A DNA stretch of 43,577 nucleotides from an uncultured Alphaproteobacteria bacterium (GTDB lineage Bacteria; Pseudomonadota; Alphaproteobacteria; Rs-D84), in the NCBI GenBank assembly GCA_905234465.1, contig CAJOHU010000006.1, positions 1 to 43,577 of the forward strand, in the 5' to 3' direction. Positions 1-8,233 of the stretch are shown in pieces. The translations under genes were made by a program, and so were the position numbers. Each line of letters begins with the position of its first letter. Positions within the stretch are counted from its first letter, which is position 1. The notes beneath the pieces were generated by a model. That model saw only the letters and a list, made by a program, of their open reading frames with translations, did no database searches and had not been told where the DNA came from.

Positions 1-130
1 GTAATTTACCCTGGTATCCAGACATCAGGTCATCTACATATTTCTTGCTGGTCACACTGGAATTATCCGCAAATACCGCAGACGCCGCAAAAATTGCGGT
101 CATTGCGATAAATATGCGTTTGATACTCAT
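1..130 (-). CDS. Exported protein, N-terminal fragment (cut by window edge)
   Basis: Only the first 43 codons are present; the gene runs off the left edge. It starts with ATG at 130, preceded by an AAGGGAAG Shine-Dalgarno. The start MSIKRIFIAMTAIFAASAVFA is a clear Sec signal peptide with an AVFA cleavage site. The mature start, DNSSVTSKKYVDDLMSGYQG, has the KKYVDD pattern. The partial gene at the right edge has a DGKQDTI...GTAGYVMTGT stretch, and I suspect both belong to one family of secreted or surface proteins. Function is unknown. Confidence 0.75.
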   Translation of the reverse strand, partial: MSIKRIFIAMTAIFAASAVFADNSSVTSKKYVDDLMSGYQGKL

Positions 131-173
131 CTGATACTTCCCTTTCCCTTAATTTCCAATGCTTACATTGTAA

Positions 174-191
174 CAAAAAGGTACCTTTTTG
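174..191. promoter_or_regulatory. Perfect 18-bp palindrome, copy 1 (candidate operator)
   Basis: CAAAAAGGTACCTTTTTG is a perfect palindrome. It lies directly upstream (on the minus strand) of a TACAAT-like -10 (167-172) of the gene starting at 130, so it would sit in the promoter spacer. An identical copy is at 307-324. The operator role is inference; there is no GC-rich stem that would suggest a terminator for this copy. Confidence 0.45.
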
Positions 192-306
192 TTATGCCCC
201 GAAACCGGCAAAAATGGGCGAACACAAAAAGTTGCTGTACCCCACAGAATCCGTGGCTTTGCGGAAAAAATAAAAAAAATTAAAAAAAGTGTAAAAAAAG
301 GGTGGA

Positions 307-324
307 CAAAAAGGTACCTTTTTG
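307..324. promoter_or_regulatory. Perfect 18-bp palindrome, copy 2
   Basis: This is the same 18-bp palindrome as at 174-191. Here it is embedded in a longer dyad because GGTGGA at 301-306 can pair with TCCACC just downstream of the core. As RNA it could form a strong hairpin, but no T-run follows. Confidence 0.4.
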
Positions 325-566
325 TTCCACCCAACGGCGCAGGATTAGTGGTTAGTGTTAGTGGTTAGTGGAAAGTATTCCAGATAATCGTCACACCGCA
401 GAAGTGCGGTGCCTAGGCTGAGCGTAGCGAAGACCTGCTCCGCAGGAGATTTTTCATCGCACTGCGATGAAAAACTTTGGTGTCTGCGACGCAAGTTTAC
501 GGCGTTGCCGTAAACTGGGTCCCGGCCTTCGCCGGGATGACTGCTATCTGGAAAAATATCAAAAAA

Positions 567-590
567 AAACGGTGGCGAACGCCACCGTTT
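567..590 (-). terminator. Intrinsic terminator after the 105-aa Cys-motif gene
   Basis: The stem AAACGGTGGC/GCCACCGTTT has a 4-nt loop. On the minus strand it is followed by a run of T (561-569 as A on plus). It lies about 30 bp downstream of the stop codon at 620. Confidence 0.75.
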
Positions 591-619
591 TACTAACCAC
601 TAACACTAACCACTAACAC

Positions 620-937
620 TTAGTAATTGCAACGATTGCATGTGTTGCGGACGACGCGGCGTTCGGCATATGTGCCCGCCGGTTCGTAAACAGTGACCGG
701 ACGATAAACCGCGTAATGATCAATTACTTCGGTGTGTGTTTTTACGCGTACCGGTTGCGCGCAAGAATTGCATGTCGCAACAACTTCGCGGCGCGGTGCG
801 GCGTATTCAACCGCATTTGTGTTATAGCGAACGCGGTTTGTGTATGTTTCTGTTTCGCTGTACAGACCGCCATCAGATGCGTTTGCACCAAATGCAATCA
901 GACTGGCAAACAAAGAGCTTAAAATTGTTTTTTTCAT
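620..937 (-). CDS. Small exported protein with two CxxC motifs
   Basis: 105 residues. MKKTILSSLFASLIAFGANA is a Sec signal peptide, so the mature protein is periplasmic or secreted. The mature part is rich in Tyr, Arg, Val and Thr and carries CNSC (about residue 56) and CNRC near the C-terminus. These two CxxC pairs could bind metal or form disulfides. The start is fixed by AAAGGGACACAA before the ATG. It has its own downstream terminator and is separated from the 810-residue gene by another terminator, so it is probably monocistronic. I do not recognise the family. Confidence 0.75.
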   Translation of the reverse strand: MKKTILSSLFASLIAFGANASDGGLYSETETYTNRVRYNTNAVEYAAPRREVVATCNSCAQPVRVKTHTEVIDHYAVYRPVTVYEPAGTYAERRVVRNTCNRCNY

Positions 938-1039
938 TTGTGTCCCTTTTGGTTATTCGTCAACATTATAGGACACAAAAAATCGTTGTCAAGTTTTGAC
1001 AAAAATTTTTTTGTTTATAATTTTTGGGGCTGGATATAC

Positions 1040-1069
1040 AAAAAAACCGTCCGCGTGGGACGGTCTTAA
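1040..1069 (-). terminator. Intrinsic terminator of the 810-aa Cys-rich protein gene
   Basis: The stem ACCGTCC/GGGACGGT has a GCGT loop. Read on the minus strand it is followed by TTTTTT. It lies about 20 bp past the stop at 1090. Confidence 0.8.
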
Positions 1070-1089
1070 GGGGACACCAAGCCAATTCT

Positions 1090-3522
1090 TTACATGTCCG
1101 ATGCGCCATTGTTTGCGGGGGCGGTGCCGGTGGTACCCGGACCAACCGGACATGTGTTAACATCAAGATATAATTTAAGTTTGTTTAAATTGTATCCGCA
1201 GGTACGGGTGCTACTGTTATATTTACACGCGTTCGCGACCTGCATAGATTTCGGGGTGTATATAACTTTGGCACTGTTGCAATCACGTTGGTTTGTGATG
1301 TCGTGGCATGCACGTTGCCATTCGCGGCAATCTTGGACAACCGGGTATTCTACATCCGGGGTGACCGGGTTGTTCAGGCATACGCCATACGATTGTGCCA
1401 CCGGCAAGTTTGCCATACATGCACTGCCGGATGCGCGACACGGGTTTTGAACCAATGTTGTACTGGACAAATTGCCCGGGCGATAATTGAATTGGACAGA
1501 CGCACATTCTTCCAAATCTGTGAACATTGCACATGTTAATTGCCAATTGTCACAGTTAGATACAACCGCCGTTGGTGCCAATGTTTGCGGCAGGTTCAGC
1601 GCCCATTTCACATAGAAATCGCGCAAACGGTCAATTGTGTACGATTTGCCTAATGATACCTGGGCCAGGCCATCTGCAACACGGCAATTAATGTTGTTGC
1701 GTTCCACAAATGCCGTAATCGCCGTTGCGGTTCCGCCCAACGCCGCGCCGGTTCCGGCACCAATAAGCGTCGTTTTCAGACGGTTTGATTTGCGACCCGC
1801 CAATATTTCAACAGAATTGAATATTGTTGCCAATGTGCGCAGTTGTTTTTCAAATGCATCCGGACCAAGGCAGTATGGGTTTTTGTTGCAATAAACATCC
1901 AACCCATATTTATCCGCCCTGTTCAGATTTTGGAACGAACAGTGGTTTTTTGCATTAGTAAGGTCTTGCATAGTGGCGCCTTGGCAATTCTGATTTATGT
2001 TGTTCCATACTGTGTTATATGTCTGAGAATATTCTGTGTTGATGTCGTTCTTTTCTTGTTGAGTTAATGTACTACACTCGGCAGGAAAGTTGAATTGCTG
2101 ACTTTTTGCGAATAAAGCATCTCTCATCACTGTAATCAACTTATTGCAGCAATCTTGCTTGTTTTGGGGGCAGTTAGCTGTGGCCTTAAACTCAATGTCG
2201 CCTAGGTTGACACATGCAAAGTGTTTTTGACCCTGGCATTGTTTCAATGCACTTTCGCCTTCGTTCCACAGGTCGTAAAGACCGACAATTTCCAAACATT
2301 GTGCGGCGGTTATGGTGCGGTCGGCACTTGATAACGGTGAATCCAAGAACGCGTTCAATGATCCAATTTTGCCGTTTTGTTGCAATTGCTTTAACAATTG
2401 GGTGCGCATGCTTTCATTTTGGCAATTAAAGTCTTCGTCGCCGTGACCCGCCAATGCACCAATTCCGGCACCCAACAGTGTTCCGCCCGGAATCGCAACC
2501 GCGGCGGTGGTTTTGGTTTTTGGCATTAATGAAAAACCAAATAAATCTTTGTTGCATGTAAATGTTGAACCGGCGTTTTGCCATACTTCCGCCATGCTGT
2601 CGTCGCCGACGGTGCCGAACAGCCAACTGTTTGTAATTTGGGTGTCTTTGTTGTATGCGGCAACACGCAGTAAACATTGGGCATTTTCCGCATCCCAACG
2701 CGCATAGTATCCGCGTTTGCCATCAATGCCTGTGCTGTTTACTTTGACCCCCAATGGGTTCGCCTTGGTCAGGGAATTATTCATTTGGCTGTTATACGCG
2801 CCAACGGTTTGGTTGTATTCAGATGTTGTACGGTCGGACGCCGATACCGCATCAAATGACGCGCCATATGTGTTCCGGTCCAATAACAAACATGTATTTT
2901 CTGCCTGGGTCGGGGTTAGTCCTGTTTGACGCAGAACAAATGAATAATATGCCGGTTGAACCTTGCGTGCGTTGAAATCCAACCACACGTCCGCCGCAGA
3001 TTCATACACATTTTGGCAATTACGACGCACATCTGTGATACAGCGTTCCACAGGGCTTAGACACAGACCCATGCCGTTCACAATGGAATTGCGCAAATCT
3101 TCGTTAAACAGCGAATTTATGCCGTTCGGCAAAGAACCGCCGTTAACACACGATAAAACATCGTTCATACACGCATCAATCGTATATTCAGAATTTGCAA
3201 CGCCACCATCCGGGCATTCCGGGGTGGGTGGTGTCACCGGGGTATCCGGATCCGGTTCCGGGTCGGGTTCCGGTGTTGGTTCCGGGGTCGGTTCCGGTGT
3301 TGGTTGTGGGTTTATAATGTCACCACCGGTGGTCATGTTTCCCGTTGCACTGACCGGTAAAACCGGAATAGATGGCATGCGCAACATGGATGTTGTACCG
3401 CGTCCACGATTCTGGGTCGCCGCGCCACGCGCCGGTGCCGTATCACCAAAACATGCGCCTGTAAACGCAATGACCGAAAGACAAATTGCACTGTGTCCCA
3501 ATGTTTTCAGCAGTTTTTGCAT
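1090..3522 (-). CDS. Large exported Cys-rich protein with Pro/Glu linker and glycine zippers
   Basis: 810 residues. The signal peptide covers residues 1 to about 24-29. A Cys at 24 follows TGA, but this is a poor lipobox, so lipoprotein status is doubtful. Residues 72-101 are a PTPEPTPEP-type rigid linker that could cross peptidoglycan. The rest holds over 30 Cys residues in spaced pairs and two glycine-zipper stretches (GAGIGALAGHG near 350, GAGTGAALGG near 590) that could insert in a membrane. GGAGG precedes the ATG and an own terminator follows. It shares its general style (exported, paired Cys, one or more glycine zippers) with the product of 5676-7232. Envelope function is likely; the exact role is unknown. 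Confidence 0.8.
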   Translation of the reverse strand: MQKLLKTLGHSAICLSVIAFTGACFGDTAPARGAATQNRGRGTTSMLRMPSIPVLPVSATGNMTTGGDIINPQPTPEPTPEPTPEPDPEPDPDTPVTPPTPECPDGGVANSEYTIDACMNDVLSCVNGGSLPNGINSLFNEDLRNSIVNGMGLCLSPVERCITDVRRNCQNVYESAADVWLDFNARKVQPAYYSFVLRQTGLTPTQAENTCLLLDRNTYGASFDAVSASDRTTSEYNQTVGAYNSQMNNSLTKANPLGVKVNSTGIDGKRGYYARWDAENAQCLLRVAAYNKDTQITNSWLFGTVGDDSMAEVWQNAGSTFTCNKDLFGFSLMPKTKTTAAVAIPGGTLLGAGIGALAGHGDEDFNCQNESMRTQLLKQLQQNGKIGSLNAFLDSPLSSADRTITAAQCLEIVGLYDLWNEGESALKQCQGQKHFACVNLGDIEFKATANCPQNKQDCCNKLITVMRDALFAKSQQFNFPAECSTLTQQEKNDINTEYSQTYNTVWNNINQNCQGATMQDLTNAKNHCSFQNLNRADKYGLDVYCNKNPYCLGPDAFEKQLRTLATIFNSVEILAGRKSNRLKTTLIGAGTGAALGGTATAITAFVERNNINCRVADGLAQVSLGKSYTIDRLRDFYVKWALNLPQTLAPTAVVSNCDNWQLTCAMFTDLEECASVQFNYRPGNLSSTTLVQNPCRASGSACMANLPVAQSYGVCLNNPVTPDVEYPVVQDCREWQRACHDITNQRDCNSAKVIYTPKSMQVANACKYNSSTRTCGYNLNKLKLYLDVNTCPVGPGTTGTAPANNGASDM

Positions 3523-3628
3523 GAAAAACCCTCCTTTTTATCTTTTGTATTATATCACAGAAAAGGGATGTAAAAAAGCTTTTTTTAATATTTTTTTCAT
3601 ATTTATATAAAATTAAATAATTGTTTAG

Positions 3629-3656
3629 TTGACAGATTATAAAAAATGTCTATAAT
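3629..3656 (+). promoter_or_regulatory. Consensus sigma70-type promoter overlapping the start of the next gene
   Basis: TTGACA (3629-3634), a 16-nt spacer, TATAAT (3651-3656). Both hexamers are perfect. The -10 lies inside the first codons of the open frame starting at 3646, so transcription should start near 3663. Confidence 0.75.
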
Positions 3657-4707
3657 TTATCGGAAGTTAGAAGTTGGCAAAGTGATAAGTGTAAAAGATT
3701 TTAATGATGATTCTTGGCGCGCGATTGCGTGGACGGGCATTTATGTCTTTATAATGTGGGCTGTTTTGCATTATTTGTTCAATTTTAATATGTTTTCATA
3801 TGCACATTGGGCGCGAATGTCGCGCATAGAATTACATGGTTTCCCGGGGTTGGTGTTCGGGGTAATGATGTTGGCGGCGGTGCCGTTATATATTGCGACC
3901 ATGGTTTTGATGGTACGAAATAAATCTTTTCCGGTGCGGGTGCCTTTGCCGAATTGCCTTACCCCGGAACCCGAACCAGAACCCGAACCAGCGGCACCGA
4001 TTGTCGCAGAACAAGATGCGTTACCAGAACTGCGTCCAGGGGTTCCGTTGGAAATGCGCGAAAGTTTTATGCGCGTGCGCAAAAATTATGGTGCGCGGCA
4101 ACAATCTGTGTTTAATAAATCTGTGATTGGGGGGGCGGTGAAAAACACGGCGCCGCAAATGAATGTGTCGGCGCGTGAATCTGTCGCAGAAAAAATATCG
4201 GTGGCGGTTCCAAATGCCAAAGGAATGGCGGACACAAATTCTGGTCTCCCGTTGCCCGATGATTTTGATTCCGAAACGTCGGGTGGGGATTTTGATATTC
4301 CGGTATTTTCTAATATAGATTTTGACGGCCCCACAAAACCCAATGATATTACCGATACGCAATCGCAGGTTGATAAATTGTGCCAATCTTTGATACGGAC
4401 GGGAATAGACGCGGATATTTCAGATGATTTGATAACGGGCGAAAATTTTGTAATCGCTGTTCATGATGATGAAGATTTTTGGGTTGCAGATGATTCAGAT
4501 TGGTTCGCAGCAGGTAAACAAAAACCTTCGCCAATATCTGAATTGAAGAATGCCGTCAAAGAAACAGATAAAAAAGCAATAATGTTCTTTGGGGAACATA
4601 ATATAATGGATTTTGATGTGTGCGCAGAAAAATGGCGCAATGATGGTATCACGGTTGTGACCAGCAACGATGAATTATTGCGTGTTGTTAAAAATTTTTC
4701 TGAATAA
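3646..4707 (+). CDS. Two-helix inner-membrane protein with long acidic cytoplasmic tail
   Basis: 353 residues from the upstream ATG. Two hydrophobic segments lie at about 27-47 and 68-89, followed by a PEPEPEPEP linker near 108-116 and a 230-residue soluble, Asp/Glu-rich region. The ATG at 3646 lies upstream of the predicted transcription start (about 3663). If that promoter is used, translation must begin later, for example at the in-frame GTG at 3682; this only removes residues ahead of the first helix. The gene is convergent with the BtaA-like gene, 3 bp apart. No known family is recognised. Confidence 0.7.
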   Translation: MSIIYRKLEVGKVISVKDFNDDSWRAIAWTGIYVFIMWAVLHYLFNFNMFSYAHWARMSRIELHGFPGLVFGVMMLAAVPLYIATMVLMVRNKSFPVRVPLPNCLTPEPEPEPEPAAPIVAEQDALPELRPGVPLEMRESFMRVRKNYGARQQSVFNKSVIGGAVKNTAPQMNVSARESVAEKISVAVPNAKGMADTNSGLPLPDDFDSETSGGDFDIPVFSNIDFDGPTKPNDITDTQSQVDKLCQSLIRTGIDADISDDLITGENFVIAVHDDEDFWVADDSDWFAAGKQKPSPISELKNAVKETDKKAIMFFGEHNIMDFDVCAEKWRNDGITVVTSNDELLRVVKNFSE

Positions 4708-4710
4708 TGA

Positions 4711-5583
4711 TTAATGTGTGTGCGACATTGTTAACATCGCGGCGTTTTGGGTTGTATGCAATTCTGTTTTTCCCCAATCGCATTTGCGTGCCGCCGCATC
4801 AATTATTTCAAACATATGCGTTTGAACCCAAGATGTGTACAGCATAATTGTGCCGTCATCCCGCAAGAATGGTTCAAGTTCGTTCAGAATATTGGTGATT
4901 TTTTTGCTGTTATGCCAGTATTCAAATATATTTGACAAATATATGATGTCATATTTCTTGTTCAGTTCCGTATGTAATTCCGAAAGATTTGACCAAATAA
5001 AACTTATTGGTTTTTTTAGTGCTTGGCGTGCAGCATCATATTCAAAATCGGTTGGCATATATTCGTTATGAACACCGGTGCCTTTGTGAAATATATAACA
5101 TCCACGCATCTGACGTGCCGCAATAACCGAAGATTTTGGGCATTCAGATACAATTTTTTCATAATTCGGAATATCGTATACATTATTGGTGTTGTATAAT
5201 GCGTGTACAAAATCACTGTATTGAGTGCGATTAATGGTCTGAACCGCAGATGTTTTTATGTCCATGATAACCTTGGCAAAATAAGATGTATCAAATGTGT
5301 CTATTTCGCGTGCGCCGGAAATTGCGAATGCGATGGGCTGATCGCCACTGCCCGTGACGGTTAAAACAGATTTACCCATTGGGTTTAATTCGCACATCGC
5401 AAAACGCCAATCTTCGTTTGTTGTGACATATGCGGGCGAATATTGTCCAAAGTTCCCCGTATCCAAATCAATTTGACTGATTTTTACATTTGGGTACATG
5501 CGGGCGATTTTTTGCCACATAGGAACATATTTCCCGGTGCGTTTGTTATAATCTGCGCGTGCAAAGTGCGGATAAAAATTCAT
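4711..5583 (-). CDS. SAM-dependent transferase, BtaA/DUF3419-like
   Basis: 290 residues, no signal peptide, cytoplasmic. Residues about 55-115 contain NEDWRFAMCELNP, VLTVTGSGDQPIAFAI and EIDTFDTSYFAKVIMDIKTSA. This is the SAM-binding GSGD motif followed by the acidic strand and LKxxA-type helix of DUF3419 (the family of BtaA, which transfers the 3-amino-3-carboxypropyl group of SAM to diacylglycerol). YDIIYLSNIFEYW (about 218-230) is a typical post-motif strand. No BtaB-like partner is nearby, so betaine-lipid synthesis is not supported; a related methyl- or aminocarboxypropyl-transferase role is safer. AGGGAA precedes the ATG and a perfect promoter lies upstream. Confidence 0.6.
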   Translation of the reverse strand: MNFYPHFARADYNKRTGKYVPMWQKIARMYPNVKISQIDLDTGNFGQYSPAYVTTNEDWRFAMCELNPMGKSVLTVTGSGDQPIAFAISGAREIDTFDTSYFAKVIMDIKTSAVQTINRTQYSDFVHALYNTNNVYDIPNYEKIVSECPKSSVIAARQMRGCYIFHKGTGVHNEYMPTDFEYDAARQALKKPISFIWSNLSELHTELNKKYDIIYLSNIFEYWHNSKKITNILNELEPFLRDDGTIMLYTSWVQTHMFEIIDAAARKCDWGKTELHTTQNAAMLTMSHTH

Positions 5584-5620
5584 AATAAATTCCCTGGGTT
5601 TTGTGTTACACTGGCGGCGA

Positions 5621-5648
5621 ATTATAGGATTTTATTTCTGTTTGTCAA
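5621..5648 (-). promoter_or_regulatory. Consensus promoter for the BtaA-like gene
   Basis: On the minus strand: TTGACA (5648-5643), 16-nt spacer, TATAAT (5626-5621). Predicted start is near 5614, giving a 5' UTR of about 30 nt. Confidence 0.75.
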
Positions 5649-5675
5649 ATGGTGTTTTCTGGTAGGGGCAATATA

Positions 5676-7232
5676 TCAAATGCGGCTGCGTCTTAGTATG
5701 TCAGATTCTGATGTTACATACCATTGTTTACAAAACTCCTCTGCTTGGTTACGATCGTCAACCAAGTCTTGGTTTATTGCTTGTGTTGTACAATCTACCA
5801 AATTCATACCCTTATGAAAACCTTGCAAAGGCGCAGTTAACCGACTGTTATCAATCGTTTCGGTTAGCGTTGTTTGTGCCAATTCGCTATTAGATGAACT
5901 AGATGTTGGTGATTTACTTTCTAAAGCGGGTATGAGGTTATTGTTACTGCTGTTGCCATCGTTGGCGGTGTTGACAGGCTTGCTACTGTTATTGTTGCCC
6001 CCCCCCGGATTTGTCAAGTTTTTAAGTTGTTTTTCCGCTTTGTTGGTGTTGATTTGTGAATTGTATGTGTCCAATGCGCGCGTAAGTCCGCCAGATGACG
6101 CCATGCCCGCCACCATACCAATTCCGCCACCCAACGCGCCCGCCGATGCCGATGTTTGCGCACGGGTAAGACGGTATGCGTTTTCTTTGAATGTTGTAAT
6201 GTCAATACCAAACCAATCGGGTGTGCATTGGAAGCTTTTATCAGAAAAAAGTTTTTTTGATGCCATTAATGTGCGATCTTCGCCCGCAAAAAAGTTTACA
6301 GTGTATACGCAATCCAATGTGCGTTCATCAAACACCGCACCAAAGCGGGCACATGTATCTCCCATTTTTTTGCGTAATTCGTACAGGTACGCTTCGTCGC
6401 GTTTTGCCTGGTCTGTGGCGATTATGCGCAAATCGCCGAATACTTCGCGTGCGCGTGCGGCAAGTCCGCTGTCTTGTTCGCGGCATGTGCGTGCAAAAGA
6501 TTCACATTTTGAAATGGCGTTATCTTCGTCTTTTTTCGCCAAACAATTTTCCATCATGTCGCCACATTGGTTGAATATGCATTTATTATAATCTGTGCCA
6601 CATTGTTTTATGTATCGGTATTCCTTGGTACGTACATTCGTATCGCGGTCCGCCATAATTTCAGGTGCAATAAGGTTATATTCGTGTGCAGTGCATTGCG
6701 TCTTGGCGCGACAAGCGGACATTTTCTGAGCCCAAATTGTGGTGGAATCGTTCGCACATTTTGTAAAATCGTCACCGCATTTTTCCGCCATACACCCACG
6801 CAGTGCATCGTTGCACGCGGGTGCAGAATATGTGTTTGATGAATTAGAATTATTGGATGACATATTATATAATTCAATTTGATGCTGAATCATCTCGGCG
6901 CGTTGCTGTTCAGAACGGTCTGTGCCTGATGATGCGCTGAATTCGTCCATAACGCTGGTAAACATAGACGATTTGTTATCAACTTTGATTATTTGTTCTG
7001 GGGCTGATTCTGGTTCCGGTTCTGTCGCGGTGGGGGTTGCCGTTGTTGCCGTTGGTTGTGTAGTCATGGTGGGGGTGCGCGCGGTCATACGGTTTTGTGC
7101 GCGTGCCGCCGCCGCGTTGTTTGCCGCCGTTGGACGCGAAACAACCGCCGCGTGACTGTACGCAGAAACCACCAACACCATGGCAATCGCCATTACAGAA
7201 TTTTTGTAAAAAATTCCAAATACTTTCTTCAT
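5676..7232 (-). CDS. Exported Cys-rich repeat protein
   Basis: 518 residues from the ATG at 7232. The frame is open further upstream, but this Met gives MKKVFGIFYKNSVMAIAMVLVVSAYSHA-type signal sequence and sits 5 bp after the upstream stop. A Thr/Pro/Ala-rich linker is followed by a Cys module (CNDALRGCMAEKCGDDFTKC), a further CGTDYNKCIFNQCGDMMENC unit, a glycine zipper (GALGGGIGMVAGMASSGG, about 360-378) and a Ser/Asn-rich low-complexity tail. The Cys module is shared with the gene immediately upstream (7238-8101), so the two look like a paralogous operon. Function is unknown. Confidence 0.78.
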   Translation of the reverse strand: MKKVFGIFYKNSVMAIAMVLVVSAYSHAAVVSRPTAANNAAAARAQNRMTARTPTMTTQPTATTATPTATEPEPESAPEQIIKVDNKSSMFTSVMDEFSASSGTDRSEQQRAEMIQHQIELYNMSSNNSNSSNTYSAPACNDALRGCMAEKCGDDFTKCANDSTTIWAQKMSACRAKTQCTAHEYNLIAPEIMADRDTNVRTKEYRYIKQCGTDYNKCIFNQCGDMMENCLAKKDEDNAISKCESFARTCREQDSGLAARAREVFGDLRIIATDQAKRDEAYLYELRKKMGDTCARFGAVFDERTLDCVYTVNFFAGEDRTLMASKKLFSDKSFQCTPDWFGIDITTFKENAYRLTRAQTSASAGALGGGIGMVAGMASSGGLTRALDTYNSQINTNKAEKQLKNLTNPGGGNNNSSKPVNTANDGNSSNNNLIPALESKSPTSSSSNSELAQTTLTETIDNSRLTAPLQGFHKGMNLVDCTTQAINQDLVDDRNQAEEFCKQWYVTSESDILRRSRI

Positions 7233-7237
7233 CTTTT

Positions 7238-8101
7238 TTACTTTAATGCGGTACATGCTGTTTTGTAATATTTGCATAACAGTTCCGCCATAGATTTTTC
7301 TATTGTCCCTGTACATTTGTTTGCCATGTGCGATTCACACATATTGGTCACACATGATTTATATTTGGCGTCATCTGCACATTCTGCGCGTGCCGCCGCC
7401 AATGCGTCTGTGCGGTCTGATTGAATTCTTTTTACCACAGCCTGTAATTCATTTTCACGCCTTTCATATGCGTTTTTGCGTTCTGTGGCGGTTTGGGCAC
7501 GAAACGCGGCAACATATTCATCACACCCCGTTGCATCCACTGCACATTCAGAAATAAATTTGTCAAAGTCAGAATCTTGTTGGCATGAATTAAATGACGC
7601 ACCACATTTCTTGTTTATGCATATTGACAATGTTTCGTTGCATTTTGTCTTGGACGGCGCAGAATTTATTGATGTCATCGTACCGGCGCTATTGATGGAT
7701 ACGCCCGCCGCACGGCATGATTGTTCTATTAATTTATCGTACGCATTTGATACATCATCCGGTGTGCAATCAGGCAATTTCTTGACACATTCGGTTGTTG
7801 CCCATACATAGCGTTTGCCGGGATCCGATGGGGCGGCCTTTAATTCTTGGGCGGTCAGGGCGTATTTGGTGGATTGACCCGCCGTCACGTTTGTTAAGCC
7901 TTTTTGTGTGGGCGGCGTTCCGGCAGAAGATGTTCCACAATATTGGCACCGGGCAGACGGATTCATGCCAATATTTATGGCACATGCGGAATCTAAACAC
8001 CGGGTCAGATTGGCCTTGGAACACTTGGACGGTGCCGCATTCACAGCAAAAACAGTTGCCCAGCCCAAAATACCAATAAAAATTAGGTTTATTATTTTCA
8101 T
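7238..8101 (-). CDS. Exported Cys-rich protein, operon partner
   Basis: 287 residues. The signal peptide ends near FAVNAA (about residue 23). At least 18 Cys lie in the mature part, including CNETLSICINKKCGASFNSC. This matches the pattern C-x5-C-x4-KCG-x2-F-x3-C also found in the downstream gene. A helical charged stretch (ERRENELQAVVKRIQSDR) and a Cys-rich C-terminus follow. AGAGAGA precedes the ATG. The two genes are probably co-transcribed from the promoter at 8122-8150. All recognisable features point to an oxidised periplasmic or surface protein; the family is not recognised. Confidence 0.78.
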   Translation of the reverse strand: MKIINLIFIGILGWATVFAVNAAPSKCSKANLTRCLDSACAINIGMNPSARCQYCGTSSAGTPPTQKGLTNVTAGQSTKYALTAQELKAAPSDPGKRYVWATTECVKKLPDCTPDDVSNAYDKLIEQSCRAAGVSINSAGTMTSINSAPSKTKCNETLSICINKKCGASFNSCQQDSDFDKFISECAVDATGCDEYVAAFRAQTATERKNAYERRENELQAVVKRIQSDRTDALAAARAECADDAKYKSCVTNMCESHMANKCTGTIEKSMAELLCKYYKTACTALK

Positions 8102-8121
8102 TCTCTCTGTTAATCTGATCT

Positions 8122-8150
8122 ATTATATCAAAAAAAACTATTTGTTGCAA
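8122..8150 (-). promoter_or_regulatory. Promoter of the Cys-rich gene pair
   Basis: On the minus strand: TTGCAA (8150-8145), 17-nt spacer, TATAAT (8127-8122), about 20 nt before the ATG at 8101. Confidence 0.6.
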
Positions 8151-8173
8151 AATATATTTTTTGAACTTTTTGC

Positions 8174-8201
8174 TTGACAATGTAAAAAATTTGTCTATAT
8201 T
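8174..8201 (+). promoter_or_regulatory. Promoter of the Lys-rich membrane protein gene
   Basis: TTGACA (8174-8179), 16-nt spacer, TATATT (8196-8201), followed by AAAGGAGG at 8221-8228 before the ATG at 8234. Confidence 0.75.
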
Positions 8202-8233
8202 ATGAAAGTAAACAAAAAACAAAGGAGGCACGA

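Larger units (their letters stand above)
131..619. repeat. Intergenic region with a palindrome train bounded by inverted TTAGTG repeats
   Basis: No convincing gene is present. After the two 18-bp palindromes, a short repeat (TTAGTGGTTAGTG, repeated) at 345-371 recurs in inverted orientation at 592-620. Between them, about 390-545, lies a chain of short hairpins: CACCGCagaaGTGCGGTG-like, CTCCGCAGGAG, TTTTTCATCGCACTGCGATG, AGTTTACGG/CCGTAAACT and CCCGGCCTTCGCCGGGA. This resembles the palindromic intergenic mosaics of other genomes (REP/RPE-like) or a MITE. The assignment is uncertain. Confidence 0.5.

Noticed and set aside
149..334. 61-codon frame in the left intergenic region
   Set aside because: It spans both 18-bp palindromes and has no ribosome site.
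2963..3610. 215-codon open frame on plus strand
   Set aside because: Antisense to the well-supported 810-residue exported protein; GSGSGSGVGSG is the complement of its Pro/Glu linker.
5932..6591. 219-codon open frame on plus strand
   Set aside because: Antisense to the 518-residue Cys-rich protein, without ribosome site; Leu runs come from its Asn/Ser tracts.
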